Source of the DNA: Colletes latitarsis
Lineage: Eukaryota; Arthropoda; Insecta; Hymenoptera; Colletidae
DNA: 64,000 nt
Direction of reading: 5' to 3'
NCBI RefSeq assembly: GCF_051014445.1
Contig: NW_027488378.1
Location: forward strand, 620,001-684,000
Shown: in pieces, positions 1-9,715 of the stretch
Layout: the number at the start of each line of letters is the position of its first letter
Numbering within the stretch: the stretch's first letter is position 1
Position numbers and translations under genes: made by a program
The notes under the pieces: generated by a model
The model's database searches: none
Seen by the model: only the letters and a program-made list of their open reading frames with translations
Told to the model about the DNA's origin: nothing

Positions 1-525
1 GAGGACAGGAGGGATGGCCGCGCTGTTCCAGCACGCCTCTGCCCTCATCCTCCCCCGTCGCTCCTCCTCCAACAGGAGCTGCAGACGGGCGTTCCGCCCG
101 CTTAGCTCCCGCGCCGCGTCCCTCATCATTCGGGCAGCCTCCCTCAGAGCTTCTGGCCCGCCGCTCTTCTGCCCCTTAAACAAGCAGGCAGCGGCCACTT
201 TCTCCACTCGTCTCAGGGACGAGGAGATCCTCTCCGATATCTCCTCGGTCACCTCGTCCCTGAGGCAACGCATCCGGACAACCGGGCTGATCGCCCTGTC
301 CTCTCCATTGACGGCCTGCCCCGTCATCTTTCTCTTGGAGCCTATGAGGCTCCTAGTGGAGGAGAAGGACGAGACTGACGCAGTCTCATCGTCATCCTCC
401 ACCCTTCACGAAGCCGGGCCAGGCGCTGGGAGCGGCGCGAGCGCCGTCACTCCAGTCCCAACACCGCCTTCGTCCTCTCCCACTGACTTACCCCGTCCCA
501 TCCCCGTTTTAATTTTGAACTCCAT
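1..525 (-). pseudogene. ORF1 (Gag-like) of element A, N-terminal part, nonsense codon
   Basis: The reading frame starts at the ATG at 525-523, the position equivalent to the ORF1 starts of elements 2 (20047) and 3 (23078), and begins MEFKIKTG. It encodes the acidic, serine-rich N-terminus and the helical segment of the R1-type ORF1 protein, which binds element RNA. At 406-408 a tryptophan codon conserved in the other copies has become TGA, so the copy is dead. The zinc knuckles lie outside the window. A long open frame on the opposite strand is a by-product of GC-rich sequence and is not annotated. Confidence 0.85.
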
Positions 526-918
526 ACTATTCCCACGAGCAGGTAGGAAGAAAAGGTCTGCCCGGGCAGAGCCGCCTTACCCAGGTAAGCCTAATACTCC
601 GGGGGTTCGGCAGGTGCACCCGGAGGTGGTCGCTTGGGATTGGGCCTCCTCCCCCAACCATGCATCCCACCGCCGCGCTCCATAACTTAGGATTGGAGGG
701 CGATTTTATAGAGTCGCCATACTCGCGGTCCCGGGCGGTTAAGCCAAGGCCCCCGTTCCTCCTGCCGTCACGTACCATTCACAAAACCAAATAAGGAATT
801 GGGGATGGGTCGTTGTGTCGACCAACAGGAGGCTTACGGTGTGATAAGCATCAGGTACCTCGGGGTCGCTACGCCCCGTACTGCGGCCGACGATTGCCGG
901 ACACAGCCCCTGAGGGGC
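1..918 (-). mobile_element. R1-like non-LTR element A, 5' part
   Basis: This is the 5' part of an R1-clade non-LTR retrotransposon on the minus strand, cut by the left window edge. Its first bases at 918 form a GCCCC-TCA-GGGGC hairpin, the same 5' terminus as elements 2 (19655) and 3 (22693), so this is a genuine element start. A 5'UTR of about 390 nt (526-918) matches the leaders of elements 2 and 3, including a stretch that ends just before ORF1. The flank from 919 on is satellite. The ORF1 inside is broken. Without the 3' end, its length and target duplication cannot be judged. Confidence 0.9.
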
Positions 919-1026
919 TAACTTACTGCTTGTTTACAATCTCACTACTAGGTTATTGGCTTACTGCTTTCTTTCTAGCTTACTGCTTCCTTACTAGTTT
1001 ACTGCTTCCTGACTAACCTGCATCCA
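919..1026 (+). repeat. 19-bp satellite, short block
   Basis: A few degenerate copies of the 19-bp monomer (CTTACTGCTTC and similar words) separate the 5' end of element A from the poly(A) end of element B. Orientation is the same as in every other block. Confidence 0.9.
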
Positions 1027-1044
1027 TTTTTTTTTTTTTTTTTT

Positions 1045-1440
1045 ACGTGGGGAAATCCTCATGGACCCCGAGGCCCTTAATTCGGGCGGGGGGGGGGGGT
1101 GCTCGGGGTAGTACCGAACTCCTACCGGCTAGAACCCCACGGTGACCGTCCTCGGGCGCTGCGGCGGGGGACCGTGGAACTCTAGTGAGACATCACAGAG
1201 TCCCTCGCCGCGCCATGCCTGTCGAGGCTCATCGCGGGGGGAACGACTCTGTGTTCGTCCCCCCCTGATTTCTCCGCCGCAGACGCCAGGTCACCCGACG
1301 CCCGCGACCCCTGGGCTGCCTTCGGTGTTCGGCCCCCTAGCGCCGAGCATCTGCAGCCCCAACGGGCGGTCCGTCCATCCCCGGACCACCGACGTGGTGG
1401 CCGGAGGTGAAAGCTGACGGGCCTCCTACATCTTCAGGAG
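1045..1440 (-). other. 3'UTR of element B
   Basis: GC-rich non-coding sequence lies between the ORF2 stop and the poly(A). It contains a run of ten G residues on the + strand near 1090. The 13-bp stem-loop of the main family's 3'UTR is not seen here, but the terminal TTTCCCCACG just before the poly(A) is. Confidence 0.7.
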
Positions 1441-3789
1441 CTATTGGAGGGGGCCTGGAGGCGAAGGTCGCCTCGCCCTCGCCCCTCTCCGAGGCCTTCC
1501 TCTCCGAGCGGGGTGCGCGGCCTGCTCGCGCGTCCGCTCGGCGGCCTCATTCTGTAACATAACTACCTCACAGAAGGAGGCCACCACTTGCCATGTCCTC
1601 TCGCTGGCCGCCATCCCGCCAACTACTGTGACCAGCGAAATGTTCCTCCCCACTTCCTGTTCCAGGACACGGCGCTCATCTGCCCACGCTGGGTGGGCTG
1701 CCAGCGTGTGCTGCGCTGTGTCGCGAGGGTCTCCACAGTGGTGGCACACCGCCGTCGCCTCCTTCCCAATTCGACACAGGTACTCACCAAAGCAATCATG
1801 CCCGGTGAGCACCTGTGTCATCCTGTAGGACAGCCTACCCGGCTTGTCCTGCCACTCTTGCCAATGTGGCAGGACTGCACCAACGGACCGTTGTGTGGCT
1901 CCACCAGCCTAAATTAGTTGGTGGAACCATATAATCAAAACGGTCCGTTGGGCATGGCACCTCGTCGCTTCGACCGCTTGCCTCCTGTCCTCTGGCGGCC
2001 TGCCAGCCTCCTGAAGTTCCCTGGAATGCCGGAAAACCAATTGGTTTCGCCAGCCTAGGAGCTCCAGGGGTGGGAGACACGCCAGGGTAGTCGTTACCTC
2101 GTGGGAGATGGTGCGATACCCTCTTACCACCCGGATTGCCAGCCGGCGGTTGACGCGGCGCAGCACGGAGCTGCTGCGCCGGCTGGCATCCAGTTGCGGG
2201 GCCCAGAATGGGGCCCCGTAAAGGGCAATTGAACGCACCACCTCCACATAAATGCGGCGGACTCCAACATCAGGCCCCCCGATATTCGGAAGAAGGCGGC
2301 CTAACGTGGCAGCCGCCTTCTGCACACGGGGGGCCAAGCGGTCGAAATGCTCGACGATGCGCCACCGGCTGTCGAGGATCAGGCCCTGGTATTTCATATG
2401 GGCCTTCACCTCGACGTAGGCTGTCCCAACTCAGATCCCCAGGCCGGCCGGTGGCACCCCTCGGGGACCAAGTCTCTGAAAGAACATGGCCTCCGTTTTC
2501 TGGGGCGCCACCTCTAGACCCAGCCTGCGAATTTCGGCGACGACGGTGGCCACCGCCATCTCCGCGGCGCACGGAGTCCCTCTCCAGTCTGACCCGCTGA
2601 CGAGCACCAGCGTGTCATCGGCATAACATGCCAGCGCTACGTCAGTGGTCAGAGGAGCCCGCAGTACCGAGTCGTACCCAATATTCCACAGCAGGGGCCT
2701 CAAAACTGACCCCTGCGGAACACCGCGTACGACCCCCCTCCGCCTCGTAACTCCGTCCCAGCCGGTGCAACTGATCCACCTGTCGCTCAGGTAGGACCCA
2801 ACTATCCTCTTCAGGTATGGGGGCATACGATGGAAATCTAGCGCCCCCACAATAGCCTCCCAGGGTAGGGTGTTAAAGGCATTGACGATATCTAGCGATA
2901 TCGCCAGAACCACCCTACCCTGGGATGTGGCCCCCTGAGAGAGGGAACGGACCAACTCTATGGCATCGAGCGTGGACTGTCCTTCTCTAAATCCGAATTG
3001 GCTGGGGGCCAAGTCGGGTCCTACTGTGGACAGGTGGTTGGTGAGGCGGGCAGCCACTATGCGTTCAAAGAGTTTGCCCGCCTCATCCAACAAACACACC
3101 GGTCGGTACGCGGAGGGCGTACCTGCGGGCCTTCCTGCCTTCTGGAGAAGGACCAGCCGCGCCGCCATCCAAGGCGAGAGGAATACTCCTCGGCGGAGGG
3201 AACCGCTGAGCAGCCTCCCGAACCACGGGCTCAAGACGCCAAGGGCACAGGCCATCACCTGGCCATGCACGCCGTCGGGACCCGGAGCAACCCTCCGAGC
3301 ACTCATCCGACGAACGGCCCGGCCCATCTCCACGGGGGTGACCTCCAGTACCTGGGACCAGATGGTAGGGTCCCAGGGTTCTCGAGGAGGTAGTACCCCG
3401 CCCCGGTTAGACCCCGGGAACAAGGTTGATACCACCTCCTCTAAAAACTGGAGGGCGAAACTCTTCGTCAGCGGGGGCGCCCGTGGACGAAGCTTGCCCA
3501 AAACAAGGTTATACGGGCGCTCTCACGGATCTCTGTTCAGCTCCCCGAGGAGGTCCTTCCATGACCGTGCCTTGGCGTCTCTGATGGCGCGCTGGAGGGT
3601 CCGCCGCTCCATGGCGAACTCCTCGTATATGCGCGCCATCTGCTCCGCTGGTCGGGTGTCGACGACGTGACGTCGGGCGCGCGTGTATCTACGGCGGGCG
3701 CGCGCACACCGAGCGTTGCACTACTCGATGTGCGGCGACCACCAATACGCCGCGCCCTGTCTTCTGGGAGGCCTGGCCCGGGGCAAGGA
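1441..3789 (-). pseudogene. ORF2 reverse transcriptase of element B, broken
   Basis: A single reading frame encodes the linker, reverse transcriptase and C-terminal Cys-His region of an R1-type ORF2. Recognisable blocks are AYRPVCLLDEAGKLFERI, the SLDIVNAFNTLPW palm motif, GVPQGSVLRPLLWN, and the catalytic YADD near 2610-2640. The tail holds CRIGKEATAVCHHC. At least five in-frame stops interrupt it: one after the YWWS motif, one near 3520, and further stops near 2431, 1910 and 1822. The endonuclease domain is absent through 5' truncation. All the pieces share one frame, so decay here is by point mutation rather than indels. Confidence 0.85.
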
Positions 3790-5856
3790 AGCAACTAACA
3801 TGGCTAACTGCTTGCTCACTATTTTACCGCTTGCTTACTAGCTTACTGCTTCCTTACTAGCTTCCTGCCAGCTAACTAGCTCACGGCTACCTGACTAGCT
3901 TACTGCTTGCTTACTAGCTAACTGCTTTCTAACTAGCCTGATCCTTGCTCTCTAGCTTACTGGTTCCCTACTAGTTTACTGCTTGCTTACTAGCACACAG
4001 CTTCCTCACTAGCTTCCTGCTCGCTAACTAGCTCACTGCTAGCTCTCTAGCTTTCAGCTTGCTTAATAGCTAACTGCTTGCTTACTAGCATACTGCTTTC
4101 TTACTAGTTCACTGCTTCCTGACTAACCTGCTGCCTGCTTACAGGCTAATTACATGCTTACAATCGTACCGTTTGCTTACATGTTCACTGCGTCCTTACT
4201 AGCTTACTGCTTGTTTCCTAGCTTACTGCTTGCTTACTAGCACCCTGCTTTAAGACTGGCTAATTCCTATTACGCTAGCCTGCAGCTTGCTTACTAGCTT
4301 ACTTGTTGCTTACTAACTTCCTGCTCGCTTACTATCTCACTGCTTGCTTACTAGCTTACTGCTTGCATGCTAGCTTGCAGCTTACTATCTAGCTTGCTGC
4401 TTCCATAGTAGCTTCCTGCTTGCTTACTAGCTAACTGCTTTCTTGCCAGCTTAATGCTTGCTTACTAACTTAGTGGTTACTTACCAGCTCCCTGCTCGCT
4501 TACTAACTCACTGCTTGCTTACAAACTTACTTTTTGTTTACTAGCTCACTGCTTGCTTAATAGCAAATTGCTATCATACTAGCCTGCTTCCTTCTTACAA
4601 GGATATTTGCTTCTTACTAGCTTACTGCTTGCTTACTAGGATACTGCTACCTTACTAGCTTGCTGCTCGCTTACTAGCCCACTGCGTGTTTACTAGCTTT
4701 CTGCTTGCCTGCTAGCTTCCTGCTCTCTTACTAACCGAATGCTTCCTTACTAGCATCCTGCTTGCTTACAAGCTTACTGGTTTGTTAGTAACTTACTGCT
4801 TTGTTACTAGCTTATTGATTGCTCACTGGCATACTGCTTGCTTACTATCTTGCTGATTGTTTACTAGCTTACTGGAAGCTTACTAGCATACTGCTTGCTT
4901 ACTAGCATACCGCTTCCTTACTAGCACAGAGCTCTCTTACTAGCTAATTGCTTTCATTCTAGCCTGCTTCTCGCTTTCTAGCTTGCTGCTTGCTTACTAG
5001 CATACTGCTTCCTTACTAGCGTCCTGCTTGCTTGCTAGCTTACTACTTGCTTACTAGCTCACTGCTTGTATACTAGCTAACTGCTTTCGTAGTAGCTTAC
5101 TGCTTGCTTTCTAGCTTAGTGCTTGCTTATTAGATTGGTGCTTGCTTTCTAGCTTACTGCTTGCTAACTAGCTTGCTGCTTGCTTACTAGCTTCCTGCAC
5201 GCTAAGTAGCTCACTGCTAGCATACTAGCTTACTGCTTCCTTACCAGCACACTGCTTCCTTACGAGCTCCCTCGTCACATACTAGCTTACTGCTTGCTTA
5301 CTACTTTACTGCTTGCTTAGTAGCCTACTGGTTACTTACTAGCATAATGCTTGCTTAATAGCTGACTGCTTTCTTACTAGCTACTTGCTTTCTTTCTAGC
5401 GTGCTGCTTGCTTCCTGGCTTACTTGTTGCCTACTTGCTTACTGCTTGCTTACTAGCATACTGCTTCCAAATTAGCTTCCTGCTCGCTAATTGTCTCACT
5501 GCTTGCTTACTAGCTCACTCCATGCTTACTAGCTTACTACTTGCTTACTAACTAACTGCTTTCCTACCAATTTACTGCTTGCTTACTAGCTTACTAGTTG
5601 CTTACTAGCTTACTGCTTGCTTACTAGCATAATGCAGCCTTACTGACTCCCTGTTAGCTTACTAGCTCACTGCTTGTTTACTTGTTTACTGCTTGCTTAC
5701 TAGCTTACTGATTGCTCAATAGCAAACTGCTTTCTTAATCGACTGCTGCTTGTTTTCTAGCCTACTGTTTGCTAACTATCATACTGCTTGCTGTCTAGCT
5801 TATCGCTTGCTTACTAGCTTACTGGTCGCTTGCTAGCTTACTGCTTGCTTACTAGC
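3790..5856 (+). repeat. 19-bp satellite block
   Basis: About 2 kb of degenerate head-to-tail 19-bp monomers. The commonest words are TTACTAGC and TTACTGCTTGC. No gene, RNA or other feature was seen. The block ends at CTAGC, one copy of the target duplication of BEL/Pao copy 1. Confidence 0.97.
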
Positions 5857-5885
5857 TGTTAAAGTGCTAAGGGACTTTAACGTGG
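5857..5885 (-). repeat. 3' LTR remnant of BEL/Pao copy 1
   Basis: These 29 bp match the first 29 bp of the LTR at 7878 with two differences, then the sequence jumps straight into the pol region. They mark the outer end of the insertion. Confidence 0.85.
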
Positions 5886-7753
5886 AGAAGATCGTTCAGT
5901 GAACTACCGCTCATAGTTCGGCTGGTTGCATTGAAAACGGCTCTCAAACGAATCGTTGCACTTTCATCTCGTATGACCGCTCGATGCGGAATGTAGAGCC
6001 TGGTTGTGTCAATGGTCTCGATTCGAGTCATATGACCCAGGTCTTCATATTCCACGAAAAACTCACTGTATTCTCGCACGAGATTCTGGTCAACATCCAA
6101 TTTTTTCTCAGCCTCGTGAGAGCGGAAAGAGCTATACGGAAGGAATCTCCCAGTACTGCATCCGGTCTCGGGTGGGCGAGAGCCAGTTACAGTGGCTGGA
6201 GTTTTTCTCCGCTTGAATTTGAGATCATTCGTCAAATTCGCGGAGACAAAAGGTGACACTGACCCTTGGTCCAACAGTGCGCGTACGATACGCGTCGCAC
6301 CGTTGACCCCATACACACGCACTTTCGCCGTTGCGAGCATCACAGACCTCGGCGTATCGGTACCGGTCGCGGTACAGTGCGACGTACCGGCCTGAGGTGT
6401 TGCAGCGGGTGACGGCGCGTTGCTTTTCGTACGCTCGGCTTGGTGTGGCCGGCGCGTTGGGCCTACAGGCCGCTTTTGATCACGTCTTTCTCTCGAAATC
6501 GCTGTCGTCGGTTTTTGACTTTCGATTTCGCGTCCCGACATCTCCAAATGCAACAGGGTATGGTGTTTACCCTTGCTTTTATAGCATACCTGCCCAGACG
6601 GACAACGCCCAGCCTCATGGCCGGACGAGATGCAATTCACGCACCACCTGTTATCTTTTACATATTGCAAGCGGTGGTAAGGCGCCAAGCGCTGGAAAGC
6701 ACGACAGTGTGCTATTCCGTGCTTGTGCTCGCAAAACTTGCAACTCTTGCCTGAATCTTGATGACTTTCCATCACGGCGTTGTGGCTCCGCACCTTGGAT
6801 TTTGGTAGGATATTTGTCGCAGATTTGCTCTGTCCTTCGTTCACCATGGTGATGGCTCGAGCATGCACCTCCAGAAATTCCACTAACTCGTTAAACGAAG
6901 GGAATTTTGTGGAGAGCTTCTGGGACATTTCCCACTCTAATTTGAGAGACCCTTCAAGCTTGCTTTTGATCGCATGGGCCAGCAGCCAATCTCGCTGCTC
7001 TCGGTAAGTGCCCTGTCTTTCAAAAACAGCGAAAGCCTGTTTGAAGGCAATGGTGATCTGTTGTAAGCTAGTCAGGTCATCCTTCTTATTCGTCTTCATT
7101 TTGGTCAACTGATCAATTAGTTTGGCGATCACAATACGTGGCAGCCCGAATTGCTCTTTCAGGGTTCGCCACGCTACCTCGAAATTACCCTCGGTAATTT
7201 CCAGGTGTGCGATCGCCGCCAGTGCCTGATCTTCCACACAGGCGTTCAGATACTGCAGTCGATGCACATCTGAAAGCCCCGGGTTTTCTATTACACTAGC
7301 GGTGAACAGATCCTCAAAATGGTTCCATTTACGAGGATCCCCGCCAAATTTATGGTGACGTTGCTTTGGGAGTTCAATGGCAACATCGTGCTGGCTGACG
7401 GACGACGCCGAGGTTTTCTGATCCTCGGCGAGTTTGGTCAGCTCCGCGGCAACGTACTCCTGGAACTCTATGAACATCGTCTCCCATGCTTCGAGTCCAC
7501 CCTTTATCACGAAGTTGCTTAATTCACACTTCGCAGGTGGATGTTTCCTCCGAACAGCCAAATACTGATCAACAGCTTCCTTGTACTGTTCGGATACAGA
7601 GTCGAGCTTTGACTTGAGAAGTATCTCATCGTACTGAGCTCGACCGGGTTTCTTTAAAATAGCAATCGACCGTGACATCGCTTCAAATCGGGAGGTCAGG
7701 TCATCGAAATCGATTTCGATCTCGCTACGACCAGCCTCTCTGGACAATGCCAT
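5867..7753 (-). CDS. BEL/Pao Gag-protease with fused RT N-terminus (defective element)
   Basis: An open frame of 628 codons starting at an ACCATGG context (MALSREAG). Upstream codons extend the frame into the primer-site region but are unlikely to be translated. Order of parts: a coiled N-terminal region and the DUF1759-type Gag domain (about residues 1-330), zinc knuckles (CKFCEHKHGIAHC, then CVNCISSGHEAGRC) near 340-400, a charged linker, and a retroviral-type protease start (ALLDQGS). The protease is then cut by a deletion and joined to the N-terminal edge of the reverse transcriptase (RLYIPHRAVIRDE and RAVFNATSRT). The frame ends inside the LTR remnant. No catalytic YVDD, RNase H or integrase is left. 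Whether it is expressed is unknown. Confidence 0.8.
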   Translation of the reverse strand: MALSREAGRSEIEIDFDDLTSRFEAMSRSIAILKKPGRAQYDEILLKSKLDSVSEQYKEAVDQYLAVRRKHPPAKCELSNFVIKGGLEAWETMFIEFQEYVAAELTKLAEDQKTSASSVSQHDVAIELPKQRHHKFGGDPRKWNHFEDLFTASVIENPGLSDVHRLQYLNACVEDQALAAIAHLEITEGNFEVAWRTLKEQFGLPRIVIAKLIDQLTKMKTNKKDDLTSLQQITIAFKQAFAVFERQGTYREQRDWLLAHAIKSKLEGSLKLEWEMSQKLSTKFPSFNELVEFLEVHARAITMVNEGQSKSATNILPKSKVRSHNAVMESHQDSGKSCKFCEHKHGIAHCRAFQRLAPYHRLQYVKDNRWCVNCISSGHEAGRCPSGQVCYKSKGKHHTLLHLEMSGREIESQKPTTAISRERRDQKRPVGPTRRPHQAERTKSNAPSPAATPQAGTSHCTATGTDTPRSVMLATAKVRVYGVNGATRIVRALLDQGSVSPFVSANLTNDLKFKRRKTPATVTGSRPPETGCSTGRFLPYSSFRSHEAEKKLDVDQNLVREYSEFFVEYEDLGHMTRIETIDTTRLYIPHRAVIRDESATIRLRAVFNATSRTMSGSSLNDLLHVKVP

Positions 7754-7857
7754 GGTGATTTTGTTGTTCGAGGATTGAAAATCGACTCGAAATTCGTCCC
7801 GTAAGTAACAACTTACGTGAACGTACTTGTAACTCTCTACTGTCTTTTCTACCTCGA

Positions 7858-7875
7858 ATCCGGCTCGAAGGACCA
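7858..7875 (-). promoter_or_regulatory. Primer-binding site of BEL/Pao copy 1
   Basis: Two bases inside the 5' LTR, the element strand reads TGGTCCTTCGAGCCGGAT. From memory this is complementary to the 3' end of insect tRNA-Tyr including CCA, so reverse transcription would be primed by that tRNA. Confidence 0.75.
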
Positions 7876-7877
7876 AA

Positions 7878-9715
7878 TGTTACAGTACTAAGGGACTTTA
7901 ACGTGGGTCCGGATGAGGGAACAGACAGGTAGAGAAACAGTTACAACTTTTACAAAAATTAAATTTGTTATTAGAAAATATGATGAATTACAAAAGTTGA
8001 ATAAGGTAAAAATAAACAAAACGGAAAACAAAAATTGCGGAAAGCGCGGCTCCCTTTTCCGGCCGGTCTCCTCTTTTCTTTCTCCTATTGCTTTACCTTG
8101 GTGGAGGCCTTCTGTAACACAATTGTACAGCAAAGTATGAATATTTTGCGGACAGCTTACACGTTAACGCGCGCGTCAGCTGCTTATCTCGCGCTGCAGC
8201 AACAGTTAGGTGTGTTTGGAGGGGAGAGCTGGCTGGCTATTTAACGCTCTAACCAGTGGACTGTAATTTCTTTCTGGTCGATGAGATTCGTTTCCTACGA
8301 TCTCACCGACGCGCACAACCGGGTAGACGAGCTTTTCTCCGTTCTACCGGGTTCTCTTCGCAATGCCACGGACGGGAAACTAAATGGAGGTTGTAAGGCT
8401 CCAAGAGGCTATATCCCGCGAGCACGCTCCCCGTGCGGGTGGCGCTTCTACACCACCCACGCAAGAGGTCGTCTTGTCCTGGTTCGGCTTCCTCGACGGC
8501 TGCTCCTCAGGAGCAACCTGCGGTATGCTCTCGTGGTTGCGAATCCGGCGATTCCTACATCAAAGGAACGCCCGGCAGCCAGCCGTGGCTACCTCGACGG
8601 AAGCTCCTATGTACCGAGGTACTGGCCTGCGACTCACCGGTTCAGGACTCAATCCCCTGCAATTCCAACCACCCTACGTTCACAGCCCAGTGTGGTCGAC
8701 TCACAGCTGGTAGTGGGTGTAGCGATGGAAGGAAGGCTCTTCGAACCCTTTGCTCCACCGTACGCTTAGGCTCTACTTATTGTCCCATCACGACGGTATA
8801 TTGGAACGGGTTCTCAGGAGCCCGATGCACGGAGAGCACCACGAAGTGATATCGTTCCTGAATATCTACCTTCCGGTTGCTCCTACGCCGTATAGCTCCA
8901 GACTGGTCGTTGAAACTTTCCAGCCCACCGATCGGTGTACTCTCTACGGTACACAGGACGGGTGGTTCCAGTGGGTTTCGTACGACTTCTACAAACGTTG
9001 AACTACCACCAGGCGATACTAGTATGTCAGTATCAGCCTTCCAGTAGCTCTAACCGGATAATTGGAAGAAGACTCAAGGCGATCCACACCGAGTCTCCAA
9101 CGTCGCAGTCGCATCCACGACCGGCAACGTTCAACCACAATCCTGCGTCTACGATCGCTTCACACCCGGCGTGCCGTGGGATCGCTACAACGTCAGGCAG
9201 ATTGTCCTATCTCCGGGAAAATCTCAAATCGCTATGACGAGATTTTCCAATAAATTGTTATCGCTGTACACTTGCTTTGTATACTAATAGCGAGCTTAGC
9301 TCACACTCTTCTGAGCTTTGATTGAAAACCGGAGCGAGATCGTGAATAGGTATCCTCTGGATCACCGACGGCTCAGTACTAAACCGTGACGATCTGCAAG
9401 CAGCCACGGTCCCGGGCAGCTCCTCGCTGCGTGACCACGGCGCGGCGCTGCCGCGTTTCGTCTATCGATCTTTTTTCGATAGATCTCGTTTCTCTCTCTT
9501 TCTCGTCGATAGCAACACAATTCCTAGAATTTCTCTCAAGACTCGAGAATACCCGTGAAGCTAACTTGAAAAAACACGTAAATAGCCGCGGTATACGAAT
9601 CTGAACGATGGAAAATTTCCACGTCAGCACAACCATCCAGAATTACGCGAATTCAATATAGATACGAGCATCGCGGCCGAGTATCTACGTCTCGGAATCA
9701 CGCGATATTTAAACA
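7878..9715 (-). repeat. 5' LTR of BEL/Pao copy 1 (1838 bp)
   Basis: On the element strand it begins TGTTTAAATATCGCG and ends GTACTGTAACA, with TG...CA termini. It aligns along its whole length with the LTR at 40279-42189 and, inverted, with the solo LTR at 16223-17917. It is unusually long for the group. Short open frames in it are not conserved between copies, so I treat it as non-coding. A small hairpin with arms CTATCGA/TCGATAG lies near 9463-9483. Confidence 0.88.

Larger units (their letters stand above)
1027..3789 (-). mobile_element. R1-like non-LTR element B, second family, 5'-truncated
   Basis: Minus-strand element ending in an 18-nt poly(A), seen as poly(T) at 1027-1044. It carries about 400 nt of 3'UTR and most of an R1-clade ORF2. 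Its protein is related to, but clearly different from, that of the main family (elements A, C, D1, 2, 3, F, G). The last bases before the poly(A) (TTTCCCCACG on the element strand) are shared with the main family. The element starts near 3789, upstream of a conserved YWWS motif, so the endonuclease is missing. No exact target duplication was found; both flanks are satellite. Confidence 0.88.
5857..9715 (-). mobile_element. BEL/Pao LTR retrotransposon copy 1, internally deleted
   Basis: Minus-strand insertion flanked by the 5-bp direct repeat CTAGC (5852-5856 and 9716-9720), typical of BEL/Pao integration. It has a long 5' LTR (7878-9715), a primer site, an open gag-protease frame, a jump to the start of reverse transcriptase, and then only the last 29 bp of the 3' LTR (5857-5885). 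Most of pol and nearly the whole 3' LTR were removed by a deletion inside the element, which left both outer ends and the target duplication in place. It cannot be autonomous. A related partial copy lies at 39212-42189. Confidence 0.9.

Noticed and set aside
1015..3805. Target-site duplication of element B (ACTAACCT on the left, ACTAACAT on the right)
   Set aside because: The match is imperfect and such words are common in the satellite; I could not fix the 5' boundary well enough to claim it.
3790..5856. CRISPR-like array
   Set aside because: The repeats are contiguous 19-bp monomers without unique spacers, in a eukaryotic transposon-rich context.
8281..9253. Open frames of 63-162 codons in the long BEL-family LTRs
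   Set aside because: Frames and lengths differ between the LTRs of copies 1 and 2 and the solo LTR, and no motif is seen; the region is LTR.
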